Assembly (NCBI RefSeq): GCF_024323335.1
Contig: NC_066585.1
Span: 537,052,769 to 537,116,768 of the forward strand
Reading direction: 5' to 3'
Source: Lathyrus oleraceus
Taxonomy: Eukaryota; Streptophyta; Magnoliopsida; Fabales; Fabaceae
Length of the DNA: 64,000 nt
Shown here: in pieces, positions 44,130 through 54,044 of the stretch
Numbering within the stretch: the stretch's first letter is position 1
Layout: every line of letters begins with the position of its first letter
Made by a program: the position numbers and the translations under genes
Notes under the pieces: model-generated
Seen by the model: only the letters and a program-made list of their open reading frames with translations
Told to the model about the DNA's origin: nothing
The model's database searches: none

Positions 44130-45070
44130 GGTGAGACGAGCGTTGTATATGCCGGCAGAGGCAGGGGCAGAGGACGCCCTAATTATTATCAAGATCAAGT
44201 GGCCGTAGTCACTATTCCAACACCTGTTCCTCAACCGCAGTATCATCCGCAACAGCAACCCAGGTACAACAATCAACAACAAGGAGGTAATCCGGGTCAG
44301 CAGAGACACTATCAACAACGTCCAAGGCAGGCGGACCGGGTCATTGAGCCAATCCCAATGCCTTATTCTGTATTACTTCCCAAGCTGATTGACATGAATC
44401 TGGTTACGTTGAGAACTCTGGCCCCACCGGTCGATACCAACAATCTGCCTAGAGGTTATGATGTCAATGCCAGATGTGCTTTTCACTCCAACGCACCTGG
44501 CCGTACTACAGATAATTGCAAGGCTCTCCAACTAAAGGTACAAGATTTGAGAGATGCCCAGGCCATCAATTTTTCTCCGGTGCCTAATGTTATCCAAAAC
44601 CCGATGCCAGCTCACGGCGGGCAGAGGATTAATGTTGTTGATAGTGGGGAAACTTTGAATTTGGTTTCTGATGTGGCTAAAGTGAAGACTTCGCTATCGG
44701 TGGTCAAAGACCGACTTTTGAAAGGACAAATTTTCCCGGGCTGTGGGGAAGAGTGCGAAAATTGTCAAGCTGCTGAGAACGGATGTGATAGTTTGAGAAA
44801 GGGTATTCAGCAACTGATAGATGAAGGTTGTCTTCAGTTCGATCAGACTCGTCCAGTGAAGAATGATGTGTCGACAGTAACGTTTTATTTCACTCTTGAA
44901 GAAATATATGTTCCCGAGAGACCCGCTCCGATGACAATATATTTCCCAGAAAGTCCAGCACCAATTTACTCTGACAACCCTCAACCGACTTTGATTGGTC
45001 CGGTCACCATCACGGTACCAGGACCTGTTCCGTATGAGAAAGACAGTGCTATCCCGTGGCACTATGGGGG
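44130..45070 (+). pseudogene. Ogre 2 gag C-terminal linker
   Basis: RGRGRGRPNYYQDQ, a glutamine-rich stretch (QYHPQQQPRYNNQQQGG), then LLPKLIDMNLVTLRTL and the C-H-C cluster CAFHSNAPGRTTDNCKALQLK that matches Ogre 1. A second Cys cluster (CGEECENCQAAENGCDSLRKG) lies near 44745-44800. It ends in a frameshift: a run of five G near 45064-45068 carries one base too many by comparison with the next open frame, which resumes at GADIYCQGQK. Confidence 0.8.
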
Positions 45071-46410
45071 CTGATATCTATTGCCAGGGGCAGAAAGTTA
45101 ACGAAGAAGACATTGACATTGGTAGCTCCGTTGTAGACAATGTTGGAGGAATTGGTGGCTTCACTCGCAGTGGACGCCTATTTGCACCATCAACATTGCG
45201 CACGAATGCTGAAGTTGAGGCAGCTGCCAAGGCTAAAGGAAAACAGGTATCCACCGAAGAGGTTACTACCGAGGAAGCTCCTCCTAAGACCGCATTCGAG
45301 AAGGAAGTGGATAAGTTTATGAGGATTATCAAGAAAAGTGACTACAAGGTAGTCGACCAGCTAAATCAGACACCCTCAAAGATCTCCATTCTCTCATTAT
45401 TGATGTGCTCTGAGGCACACAGAGCAGCCTTGTTGAAAGTACTGAATATGGCTTATGTTCCCCCAGAGATAATTGTTGACCAGCTGGAGTCGGTAGTTTC
45501 GAATGTACACACTAGCCATGCGCTAGGTTTCACCGATTATGACCTGACGTCTGAGGGCAGGAATCACAACAAAGCCTTGCATATCACAATGGAATGCAAA
45601 GGGACGGTGCTTTCCCATGTCTTGGTTGATACAGACTCTTCTCTGAATGTTCTTCCAAAGAAAGCCTTGATGAAGTTGGATTGCGATGACGCCACCCTGA
45701 GGCCGAGTAATTTGGTTGTGAGGGCCTTTGGTGGCTCTAAGTGAGCTGCCTGTGGCGAAGTTGAGTTGCCAGTTAAGATTGGACCGCAGGTATTCAAAAT
45801 TACCTTTTATGTGATGGATATTCAGCCTGCCTATAGCTGTTTGCTAGGTCGGCCCTGGATTCACGTTGCCGGTGTTGTTACTTCTACTCTCCACCAGAAG
45901 CTCAAATATGGACTAGAAGGTCAGATCGTCACTGTCTGTGGTGAAGAGGATATTTTTGTTAGCCACCTTTCTACGTTTAAGTATGTGGAGATGGATGGCG
46001 AGATGCATGAGATCCTGTGTCAGGGCTTCGAAACTATAAACATCAGTGAGGTCGTGCCCGAAGCTGTCTTTTCACTCGAGTCTGAGAAGGTCGGGACTTC
46101 TATTTCTTCATACAAGCAAGCTGTTGAAGTGGTTAAAACTGGTAATGCCCAAGGCTGGGGCAAATTTGTGGAGCCAATCATCAAAGAAGACAAGTTTGGA
46201 TTGGGGTATACTCCGGGGTCTCAGAAGAATGAAGTCGGTACTTTCTCCAGCGGGGGTTTGGTTTCTCCCCACATCGTCAATGCTGCAGATGAAGACAAGG
46301 CTGACAGCGAATGTGACTTAGATAGCTGGATTCGCCTGTGTGTCCCAGGAGAAAAGCTCGACAATTGGTCGTCTGAAAAAGTCGTCCGGTGTACTCTACT
46401 GAAGGAGTAA
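45061..46410 (+). pseudogene. Ogre 2 aspartic protease region
   Basis: Frame resumed after the G-run frameshift. It carries FMRIIKKSDYKVVDQLNQTP, SLLMCSEAHRAALLKVL, and the active site LVDTDSSLNVLPKKAL: the family has D-T-G, so the catalytic Gly is replaced by Asp, which should inactivate the protease. A TGA at 45742-45744 (CpG-type change from an Arg codon) interrupts; the frame continues through SCLLGRPWIHVAGVVTSTLHQ and ends CTLLKE* at 46410. Ogre 1 protease (4500-5534) is the close relative. Confidence 0.85.
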
Positions 46411-46690
46411 TTTTTATTGTTTTCCTTTTATCACATGCATAATAAAGTCTTACACTTTGACCAAGGTGTAATGACTCATCTGTAGGGCCATCCATTTAGT
46501 TACATTTTGCAATTATTTTAATCATCAATAAAGGACAGCTTTTGCAAACAATTTTGTGTTCTCTTTCTTTCAATTATTTTTACTTTTACAAAAACGGCAA
46601 TGTTTCTTTTTCATGTTTCTTTTTTGTTTTTGTTTCCAAAAAACACCTCGTAAAACTGATCACCCGGATCTCACTGCTAACGACACTGCT
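46411..46690 (+). other. Candidate Ogre 2 intron (protease to RT)
   Basis: T-rich, stop-rich gap between protease and RT frames, in the same place as 4194-4499 of Ogre 1. Exact splice sites are not clear by eye. Confidence 0.45.
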
Positions 46691-47672
46691 ATGGCCAAGT
46701 ATGACTTCGACAATCCTATCTATCAAGCCAAAGAAGGGGCTGAGGAAGATTGTGAATTGCCTGAGGAGTTAGCCAGGTTGTTGAAACAGGAGGACCGAGC
46801 TTTTACACCTTATCAGGAGGTGATTGAGACTATCAACATTGGTACCGAAGACGACAGAAAGAGAGGTTCGTGGCTTCCTGGGCAGGTTGAACTACATTTC
46901 AAGGTTCATATCTAATCTTACAGCCACATGCGAGCCATTGTTCAAAATGCTGAGAAAAGAGCAAGAGGTCAGTTGGAATGATGATCGTCAGAAGGCCTTT
47001 GAAAGAATAAAAGAGTATTTGCAGGAGCCTCCGATTCTAATGCCTCCAGTAGAGAGAAGACCGTTGATCATGTACTTAACTGTGTTAGAAAGGTCAATGG
47101 GTTGTGTGCTCGGTCAGCATGACGAGTCAGGTCGAAAAGAGCATGCAATATACTACCTTAGCAAAAAGTTTACCGACTGTGAACAAAGATACTCACTACT
47201 CGAGAAAACTTGTTGCGCTTTGGCATGGGCTGCTCGCCGACTAAGACAATATATGTTGACTCACACGACTCTATTGATATCAAAGATGGATCAAGTCAAG
47301 TATATTTTTGAAGAGCCAGCGTTTACCGGAAGGGTTGCTAGGTGGCAAATGATGCTGACAGAGTATGACATCCAATACACTTCACAAAAAGCCATCAAAG
47401 GAAGTGTCTTGTCAGACTATCTTGCCGAGCAACCGATTGATGATTACCAACCTATGAGGTTCGACTTTCCTGATGAGGACATCATGTTTCTCAAATCGAA
47501 AGATTGCGAGGAACCACTCCCGGAGGAGGGGCCTGACCCTGAATCCAAATGGATTATGATGTTTGATGGGGCGGTCAACGTCAATGGTCACGGAGTTGGT
47601 GCAGTGTTGATCACACCGGAGGGGGTTCATATGCCATTTTGCGCCAGAATAACTTTTCCCTACACCAACAAT
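46691..47672 (+). pseudogene. Ogre 2 RT fragment and RNase H start (core deleted)
   Basis: Opens with the acidic linker AKYDFDNPIYQAKEGAEEDCELPEELARLL and ETINIGTEDD, then near 46860 jumps to REVRGFLGRLNYISRFI, the RT thumb. By comparison with Ogre 1 the entire palm, including YIDD, is gone and the join is out of frame. The C-terminal part is well preserved: YYLSKKFTDCEQRYSLLEKTC, ARWQMMLTEYDIQYTSQKA, then RNase H FDGAVNVNGHGVGAVLI. RNase H is cut near 47672 at FPYTNNEA. Confidence 0.88.
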
Positions 47673-48016
47673 GAAGCCGGACAAAGCAGAATGGGTCCGT
47701 TCTCGATACAATCAGCTGAGCCTAGTTGAGGAAAAGAGACTAGCAGCTATATGCCATGGCCAACTATATCGGAGACGGATGAAGAGAGCATTTGATCAGA
47801 AAGTGCGCCATCGGGAGTATCAAGTCGGTGAATTGGTACTCAAAAGAATTCTTCCTCCCAACACAGGTCATAGGGGAAAATGAACACCGAACTATGAGGG
47901 TCCATACGTGGTTAAAAGAGTTTTTTCTCTGACGGAGCTTTGATGCTAACAACCATGGATGGCGAAGACTTCCCATCCCCTGTCAACTCAGACGCAGTTA
48001 AAAAGTACTTCGTATA
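47673..48016 (+). pseudogene. Ogre 2 integrase C-terminal tail
   Basis: DKAEWVRSRYNQLSLVEEKRLAA, RMKRAFDQKVRHREYQVGELVLKR, a TGA at 47881-47883, then NYEGPYVVKRVF and DFPSPVNSDAVKKYFV*, ending at 48016. This is the extreme end of Ogre integrase, without chromodomain. The HHCC finger and D-D-E core are deleted, so no function is possible. Confidence 0.85.
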
Positions 48017-48059
48017 ATTGACCCGCTGGACAGTAAAAAGAATAGTCCAGGCAAAAAAA

Positions 48060-48225
48060 GGGGCATCCCGACGAACCAAAAAAGAACAAAGAGGTTCGGG
48101 CAAAAATTAGGGATATAAAAAAATAAAAAAAATGTACACCCGGTGAGTCGAAAACCCGAAAGGGAGGCTCAGGCAAAAAAGGGTATCCCGGTGGATTGAA
48201 AACCCGAAAAGGGCGATCCAGGCAA
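48060..48225 (+). repeat. Ogre 2 3' UTR: three hairpin units with GAAA-type inner loops
   Basis: Three related units at 48067-48100, about 48137-48173 and about 48187-48221. Outer arms differ but pair: GAACC/GGTTC; GAGTC/GGCTC (one G-U); GGATTG/CGATCC (one G-U). Units two and three have an inner CCC-GAAA(A)-GGG hairpin (e.g. 48155-48164). Confidence 0.75.
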
Positions 48226-49350
48226 AAGTTAGGGAATAAGCGAATGACTGCAACCTAAGTTCACCTGTGTTATATCACCGTTTCATTCAATCCGGCAATC
48301 TTCGAAGGTTAAAGATCGTCTAACCATCCACTTCAGAAAGCAAGATGAGCAGAGCGTCTTGAGGTCATACGAGCCATAGCAGAGTCGAAACTCAGTGGGA
48401 CCTCGTTTCCACATTGCCATTAGGATAGTTTCTCTTGTTCAATTTATAGCGATCGCCTCTTTCCAGGGATCAGCTTCCTGATGTACTCGCCTATTCCTGG
48501 CACAAATTTTTCAACCAACAAAAGTCGAATAATTCAGTTAAAAAGCCTCTTTATTTTTCATTTATCAGTTTGTTTGCAAAAGATGTCTGAATTCTTGAGG
48601 AAACATATTGCATCTGAATATAATGGTGGCTTTTGCAGATGATTTGCACAGGAAAATATTTAAAATTGCTTTGAATGTGCTTAATCCCGGACGGTGAATT
48701 CAAACCGAGTAATCCCCCGGGGCATACGTGTATTTTTTGGTTACAGGTCACAGGAACCGGATGCCAAGCCGTGAATCCCCATCCCCAAGCGGTTGACAAA
48801 GCCTCTCCTCAGCAGAGCAGGTTCCCCAGTAGAGTTGACAGTATCCAAACTGTATATCCCCAGCGGAGTCGACAGTGCCAGACTGTATCTTCCCAGCAAC
48901 AGCGGAGTAGTTGCATACCCAACAGACAAGAGGGTGGTGTTCCCAGTGTTCATCTCATTCCCCCAGCAGATTATTTCTAACAGATTTGTTCTAATCCCCA
49001 GCCTGAGGACGATTAGCAAGTTCATATCCCCAGCAAAGGTCGATTCATACGACATTTCCCCAGGAAGTGCTTTCCTCACAGACTCTCCTCGCAGAGCCTC
49101 GCCAAGAAAAGTTTCCATAGTTTATACTCCCCCAGCAAGGTCAACTTTTCAAAAGGCCAATTTATTTTTGGTGGCTCATTGGTCCCGGAAGACGGATCAT
49201 TCCCCACAGAGCATTCAAGGATTGATACAGCGATCCGTTACCTACCGAAGTTTCCTTCCCCAAACAGATTTCTTTTTTACACCATGCATAACATTTGCAT
49301 TTGCATGCATATCATATCAAGCATACACATAAGCTGATAAACAGGTTCTT
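48226..49350 (+). other. Ogre 2 3' UTR, CCCCAGC-repeat segment
   Basis: Non-coding. From about 48700 it has a degenerate repeat on the phrase TCCCCAGC(A/G)GAG, with small inverted repeats such as ACAGT-N6-ACTGT (48838-48853) and ACAGT-N5-ACTGT (48872-48886). Open frames on both strands (48675-49332) are by-products of the repeats. Confidence 0.65.
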
Positions 49351-49404
49351 CCAAGCAGACTGAAGAATTACTTTACAACCAAAGTCATGAGATCCAGCCA
49401 GAGG

Positions 49405-50790
49405 ATCAAGCGTGAGTGATCCAGCCTGAGGGTCATTTTGAAGATTCAGCCTGAGAATCGTTTTCCAATGAGCCAGCCTGAGGTTCAATTCGAAGATTCA
49501 GCCTGAGAATCGTTTTCCAATGAGCCAGCCTGAGGTTCAATTTGAAGATTCAGCCAGAGAGTCGACTACGAGCGTTATTTCCCCAGCGAGCCGGCTAGAG
49601 GAATAGATTGACAGCTCAACAGAAAACCAACCTACAAGAGGATCCAGCCCGCGGATCGCATTTAAAAAAACAAAGTCTAATCGAAGAGTCGTTATAACAT
49701 GTTCTAGCCTGAAGAATATATACGAAGCCCAAGAGTGGGATATTCTCGAAGCTGCATATCTAACATGAAGATTGGGCGCAGATTTCGAAAGAGAGTCAAC
49801 CAGCACATGCCTCAGATGCGAGATCCTGATGATGGGAATTTATCATCAAATCAATTCAGATCTAGCCAGAAGATCGAAGTAGATTCAGCCAGAGAATCAA
49901 AGAAAATAGATTCAGCCAAAGAATCGAAACAAAGGAGATCTAGCCAGAAGACCGAAGAAGATCTACCCAGAAGATCGAAGATCGTAATCAGGTCTAGCCC
50001 GAAGACCGAAAATAGATTCAGCCAGAGAATCGAAACAAAGGAGATCTAGCCAGAAGATCGAAGTCGGGTCTAGCCCGAAGACCGGAAATAGATTCAGCCA
50101 GAGAATCGAAACAATTCAGATCTAGCCAGAAGATCGAAGTAGATTCAGCCAGAGAATCAAAGAAAATAGATTCAGCCAGAGAATCGAAATAAAGGAGATC
50201 TAGCCAAAAGATCGAAGTCAGGTCTAGCCCGAAGACCAAGATCAGATTCAGCCAGAGAATCGAAACAAAGTAGATCTAGCCAGAAGATCGAAGCCAGGTC
50301 TAGCCCGAAGACCAAATATAGATTCAGCCAGAGAATCAAAGAGAATAGATTCAGCCAGAGAATCGATCCCCAGTGAAGTCGCCCGAAGACCGGAAATCGT
50401 ATCCAGCCAAAGGATCAAAATCGTATCCAGCCAGAAGATCGAAGTAGATCTAGCCAGAAGATCAAAGTCAGGTCTAGTCCGAAGATCGAAAATAGATTCA
50501 GCCAGAGAATCAGAGAAGATAGATTCAGCCAGAGAATCGACAGAAGAAGATCTAGCCAGAAGATCGAAGAAGATCTAGCCAGAAGATCGAAGAAGATCTA
50601 GCCAGAAGATCGAAATAGATTCAGCCCGAGAATCGAAACAAGAAGATCTAGCCAGAAGATCAAAATCGTATCCAGCCCGAGGATCAAAATTAATATCCAA
50701 CCAGAGGACTAAATTGAGTATAGATTTAGCCAGAGGATCGAAACTCCAGATTAAGTCAGAAGACTGATTCAGATTCAGCCAGAGGATTAG
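49405..50790 (+). repeat. Ogre 2 3' UTR: array of about 45 covarying mini-hairpins
   Basis: Tandem units of 20-35 bp, each arm1-AGCC(A/C/T)GA-arm2. Arm pairs include GATTC/GAATC, GATCT/AGATC, GGTCT/AGACC, GATCC/GGATC and GAGCC/GGTTC (with G-U). The loop is nearly constant; spacers such as GAAG, AAACAAAG or AAAATA vary. I count about 45 units between 49403 and 50790, the densest part being 49858-50700. Tandem repeats in this location are known for pea Ogre; the pairing pattern is read directly from the sequence. Confidence 0.9.
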
Positions 50791-50949
50791 AAGAAAAATA
50801 AACAGCGGTGTATTTCAGCATTTTTGTGGTGTTCTCGGAGCGCAAATTTTCGGTCTGTCTTTGGTATTCAATCACAGCTCACCCTATTTGTCTGATAAGC
50901 TGTTCGCTTTCATCCTGCTCGGGTTAGCTGATGACTGAATAGTGGCAGC
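50791..50949 (+). other. Ogre 2 sequence before 3' LTR
   Basis: Non-coding. No clear polypurine tract touches the LTR: the last bases are ACTGAATAGTGGCAGC. The nearest purine run is TTAGAAGAAAAATAAA near 50787-50800, about 150 nt away. Confidence 0.6.
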
Positions 50950-52749
50950 TGTAACACCCCAAAATTTGCCCTCCTTATTCACGCATTCATTTTTAGGTCA
51001 TTTAACATTAGATACATTGCATTTCATCATGTCAATCGGGATTAGCTCCAAGAAGCTTGAATATCATCCAGGACACTTTGTGGGTTCTATTTAGATGATC
51101 AGTCAACACAAGGGAAAGACTTGAGTTACTTCCAACAGGGGTCTATTCGTCAATTAAAATGTTAATCTTGAAGGAGCAAAGGTTTGTTCATGAGCTGTCA
51201 CGCTCGCTAGGCGAAGCCCACGTGTTTTGAAAAAAAAACGGAAAACGAAAAGAAAAAAAATTTAAATTAAATTAAATAAATAAATAAATATAAAATTTTT
51301 GGACTTGGGCCTCTCTCATTTGAGCCCACAAGTCCACAAAAACCAGGTTATAAATTCAGAGTTTCAGTGAAACAAAATTTCATTCTATTCCTATTACCCT
51401 GGCTGAGGAAAAAGAAAGTGAGAGAATAGCCAACAGAGTTCAGAGCAACCTCCAGAGACTGAAGGGAACTCATCGGCAAAGAACCAATTCCCTCTCATAT
51501 AAACCCTAAGATTGTTCTGCAAACCCAACCGGGCAATTCAATTTCATTCGATCTCTCCAATCAGGTTTGCCCTATATCCATCATCTTTATGCTCTTAATT
51601 TGAATCATCTGAATGTATGAGGTATTATGGGTGAATTTGATACCCTTTTGATGCATGTGTTTGACAAGAGGTTTAGGCCTCCTACTCTTGGTTGCTTTTT
51701 GTGAGCTTTTTGTGAATTGAAAGGGCATGATTCATGTGGTTACATTTTGATTTGGGGGCAACTCTTGATTACCCTATCTTGTTTCTCTAACCTGTTTGTT
51801 GAGTTTTGTTTTGTGAGGGCTCATATGACTCTTGCAGATATGGCTTGCCTGGTGTTCCACTTTATTTGTGGGATACCACCTGAAGGCTTATTCTGATTAC
51901 CTGTACTGACTCGCTTTCTTTGATGGTGTTAGCTTGGAAGGATCTCTGGGTTTCTCGTTCCTTTAATTGCAGTTACCTCGGATCTTCATCCGTGTGGTAC
52001 TTTTACATTTTTTCCGCATTTTACCGCTTTCTTAGCTGGAAGACCTCGATAGGAGGCAATGTTTTTGTGTGTTTACTTTATGCAGGTTCCTTCGTCAAGG
52101 ACTGCCTTTTTGCATGAGTATCCCTAACCCTACCAACTCATTGATTTTTCTTCTCCTAAGAACACGTTAACTCCTTCTACTGCAGGCGAGTAAGTCTCCA
52201 AAGGTTGAGCATCCGGTAGATTGCGTAGTAACGTCGTTCGTCCAAAACCCAATCCATAACCCCGTAGTTAGCCGAACTACGGCTTGCTCTGATTCTCATT
52301 CCAGATGAGATACGTAGGCATAAGACGCGATGTCTTAGCGAGCACACATCCCCCCAACCCATAGGTTAGCCGAGCTACGAAGACTCTGATTCTCATATTC
52401 AGATGAGATACGTATGCAGTGGATGCGACATCCGTGCGAGTCATTTTCTTTTGACCCCTTTTTTTTTAGTAAATAACACATTAGATAAACCCACACCCTT
52501 TAGACAAGAACTACAAAAGTGGATCCCGTAGAGTACTACGGATGCGTAGGGGTGCTAATACCTTCCCTTCGCATAATCGACTCCCGAACCCAAGATTTGG
52601 TTGCGAGACCCTGTTTTGTCCTTTCCTTTTTCCAGGTTTACTTAGAGCGTTTCCTTTCCCTCCTTTGGGATAAATAACGCACGGTGGCGACTCTCCTGTC
52701 TTTCTTCGCCGGTTGTTTTTTTTCGCATTCCATTTTTCAGGTTGCGACA
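50950..52749 (+). repeat. Ogre 2 3' LTR
   Basis: 1,800 bp, TGTAACACCCC...GGTTGCGACA. About 28 substitutions and a few indels from the 5' LTR, including an 11-bp duplication (GAGCTTTTTGT) near 51700. Confidence 0.95.
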
Positions 52750-52754
52750 TTAGC
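52750..52754. repeat. Ogre 2 target-site duplication, right
   Basis: TTAGC; see 40164-40168. Confidence 0.95.
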
Positions 52755-52998
52755 ACATCTGTTAGTTTCCTGAAAATCAGCCTGAGATAAATACTGAAAC
52801 ATAGCAGGAAAAACTAACTAGCCTATACTTTAGCATATGCTGTTAGGGATGAATGTCATAACATTCAGTTTGATAACCAGTAAATCTTGTATTAGCTAAT
52901 CCTGCAGCATACTGCTTAAGCATGTCATGACATCAGTCAAGACATCAGAGTACAATAAGTGTTTTAACACAAAATGCAGCCAATCAAAAACATCTACA
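52755..52998 (-). repeat. Copia 5' LTR, part 2
   Basis: Resumes at ACATCTGTTAG and ends ACATCTACA, completing the 1,158-bp LTR. Confidence 0.93.
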
Positions 52999-53003
52999 TT
53001 TCC
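52999..53003. repeat. Copia target-site duplication, right
   Basis: TTTCC; see 32582-32586. Confidence 0.9.
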
Positions 53004-53430
53004 AATACTTGCATGATTAAAATAGAGCATCAAAGGTTTATCTTCTTTGCCTCGTATGTCCATCTTCTCTTGTTTGATACTTGGAGAATCTTCATATATC
53101 AGTTTAAGAGTATCCCAAATTTCCTTGGCGGTTTTGCAAAGATGAACATAGTGAAGAAATTGTGTTATTTAAAAACATAAATGTTTTTGGTTTTGAAGGA
53201 TATTTCAAATGTTCTCTTTTCCTCTTTGGTCTAAACAAAATTGGGTTTATCTACTATTTCACCATTTACTTGATGAGTAAGGATAAATGGGCCTTTGACA
53301 ATAGTTTCCTTAACTCACAATTTCTAAACCTAGTTTGCAAAAAAATCTTGTTATTTTTCAAAAAATGGTGGTGTTTTAAAAAATATCTTGACATGAGTCA
53401 TCTTCCTTCTGAGACGATTATTTCTTAAAC
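53004..53430 (-). pseudogene. Older copia-like gag relic, right part
   Basis: Minus strand has AKEIWDTLKLIYEDSPSIKQEK near 53090-53150, the standard UBN2 gag block. This is the N-terminal side of the element into which the SIRE-like copia inserted; the C-terminal side is at 32250-32581. Followed at higher coordinates by a decayed primer site and LTR end. Confidence 0.65.
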
Positions 53431-53453
53431 AGGAGTTAGGCTACGATATCACT

Positions 53454-54044
53454 TGTTAGACTTGAGATTTCACATACAAGAGGGGGGGGGGGAAGTGAAC
53501 TGTGTGGTTTGGAAAAACGTGGTTTTTAAAAATTTTGGGAAATAAAATCAGAGTTTAAAAACTATTTTACAAAACTAAGCATCTAAAAATAAAATGAGGA
53601 AATAAAAGGAGTTAAGGAAAAAGAGAAACACCAAGAGTTATAGAGATTCAGTAAAAAACAAAAGGACATACTCATCTCCCCAAGAATTGATCTTAAGTGT
53701 TTCCATTAAACGTTGAGATATTTTAGTAGGAAAGACTCACGAACCCCCTTATATAAGGAAATTGGGATTTATCTTCAATAACAATATACAAGACGATGGA
53801 TATGTGCGTTTGCGTCTTTTCTTGGTTAGCTTGAGAGTGAAAGGGTCAATCTTCCTTACCAAATGATGGATTGAAGCGATTAGTCTTATCTCCATAAACA
53901 CTGAGTTTGGAGAGTTTAGTCTTCAAATTCCATAAATATTAAGCTGAATACCTTGGTTTTAACCGGGCTAACCAAAAATTGTGAGATTTTAACACCAGAT
54001 TGATCTCGAACCTGTGAAGATTTTAGATACTGGGTTAAGCTTCA
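53454..54044 (-). repeat. LTR of the older copia-like element (probable)
   Basis: Plus strand begins TGTTAGACTTGAG with a (G)11 run at 53482-53492; the phrase AGAGGGGGGTGAA-like is common at copia LTR ends in legumes. A decayed initiator-Met primer site (minus TGATATCGTAGC) lies just left of it (53439-53450). The right boundary is a guess from a CA|TG junction at 54044/54045. Confidence 0.4.

Larger units (their letters stand above)
40169..52749 (+). mobile_element. Ogre-type Ty3/gypsy element, internally deleted ('Ogre 2', 12.6 kb)
   Basis: LTRs 40169-41950 and 50950-52749 (about 1.6% divergent by eye, plus indels), TSD TTAGC, tRNA-Arg-type primer site, conserved Ogre leader, gag, protease, RT fragment, RNase H start, integrase tail, then a 2.9-kb repeat-rich 3' UTR. 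Most of RT and integrase are deleted and there is no ORF1. Stops and a frameshift hit gag-pro. Both ends and LTRs are intact, so it could in principle have been moved in trans. The repeat-rich 3' UTR matches what is published for pea Ogre elements. Confidence 0.95.
32587..52998 (-). mobile_element. SIRE-like Ty1/copia element, hosting Ogre 2
   Basis: 3' LTR 32587-33744; pol and gag on the minus strand; 5' LTR 39255-40168 joined to 52755-52998 once Ogre 2 is removed. Both LTRs are 1,158 bp. TSD TTTCC. Net length about 7.8 kb without Ogre 2. LTRs differ at roughly 40 sites (about 3.4%), so this is older than Ogre 2 and Tekay. Domain order gag-PR-INT-RT-RH defines copia; SIRE/Maximus lineage is suggested by the gag N-terminus and FDSGCSRHMTG protease but was not tested by phylogeny. 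Several stops make it defective. Confidence 0.93.

Noticed and set aside
49735..50239. Serine/Lys-rich open frames on both strands
   Set aside because: By-products of the 20-35 bp hairpin repeats; no start context, no domain.
49405..50790. CRISPR-like array
   Set aside because: Repeats and spacers are irregular, the units are self-complementary and the region lies in a plant retrotransposon 3' UTR between pol and LTR.
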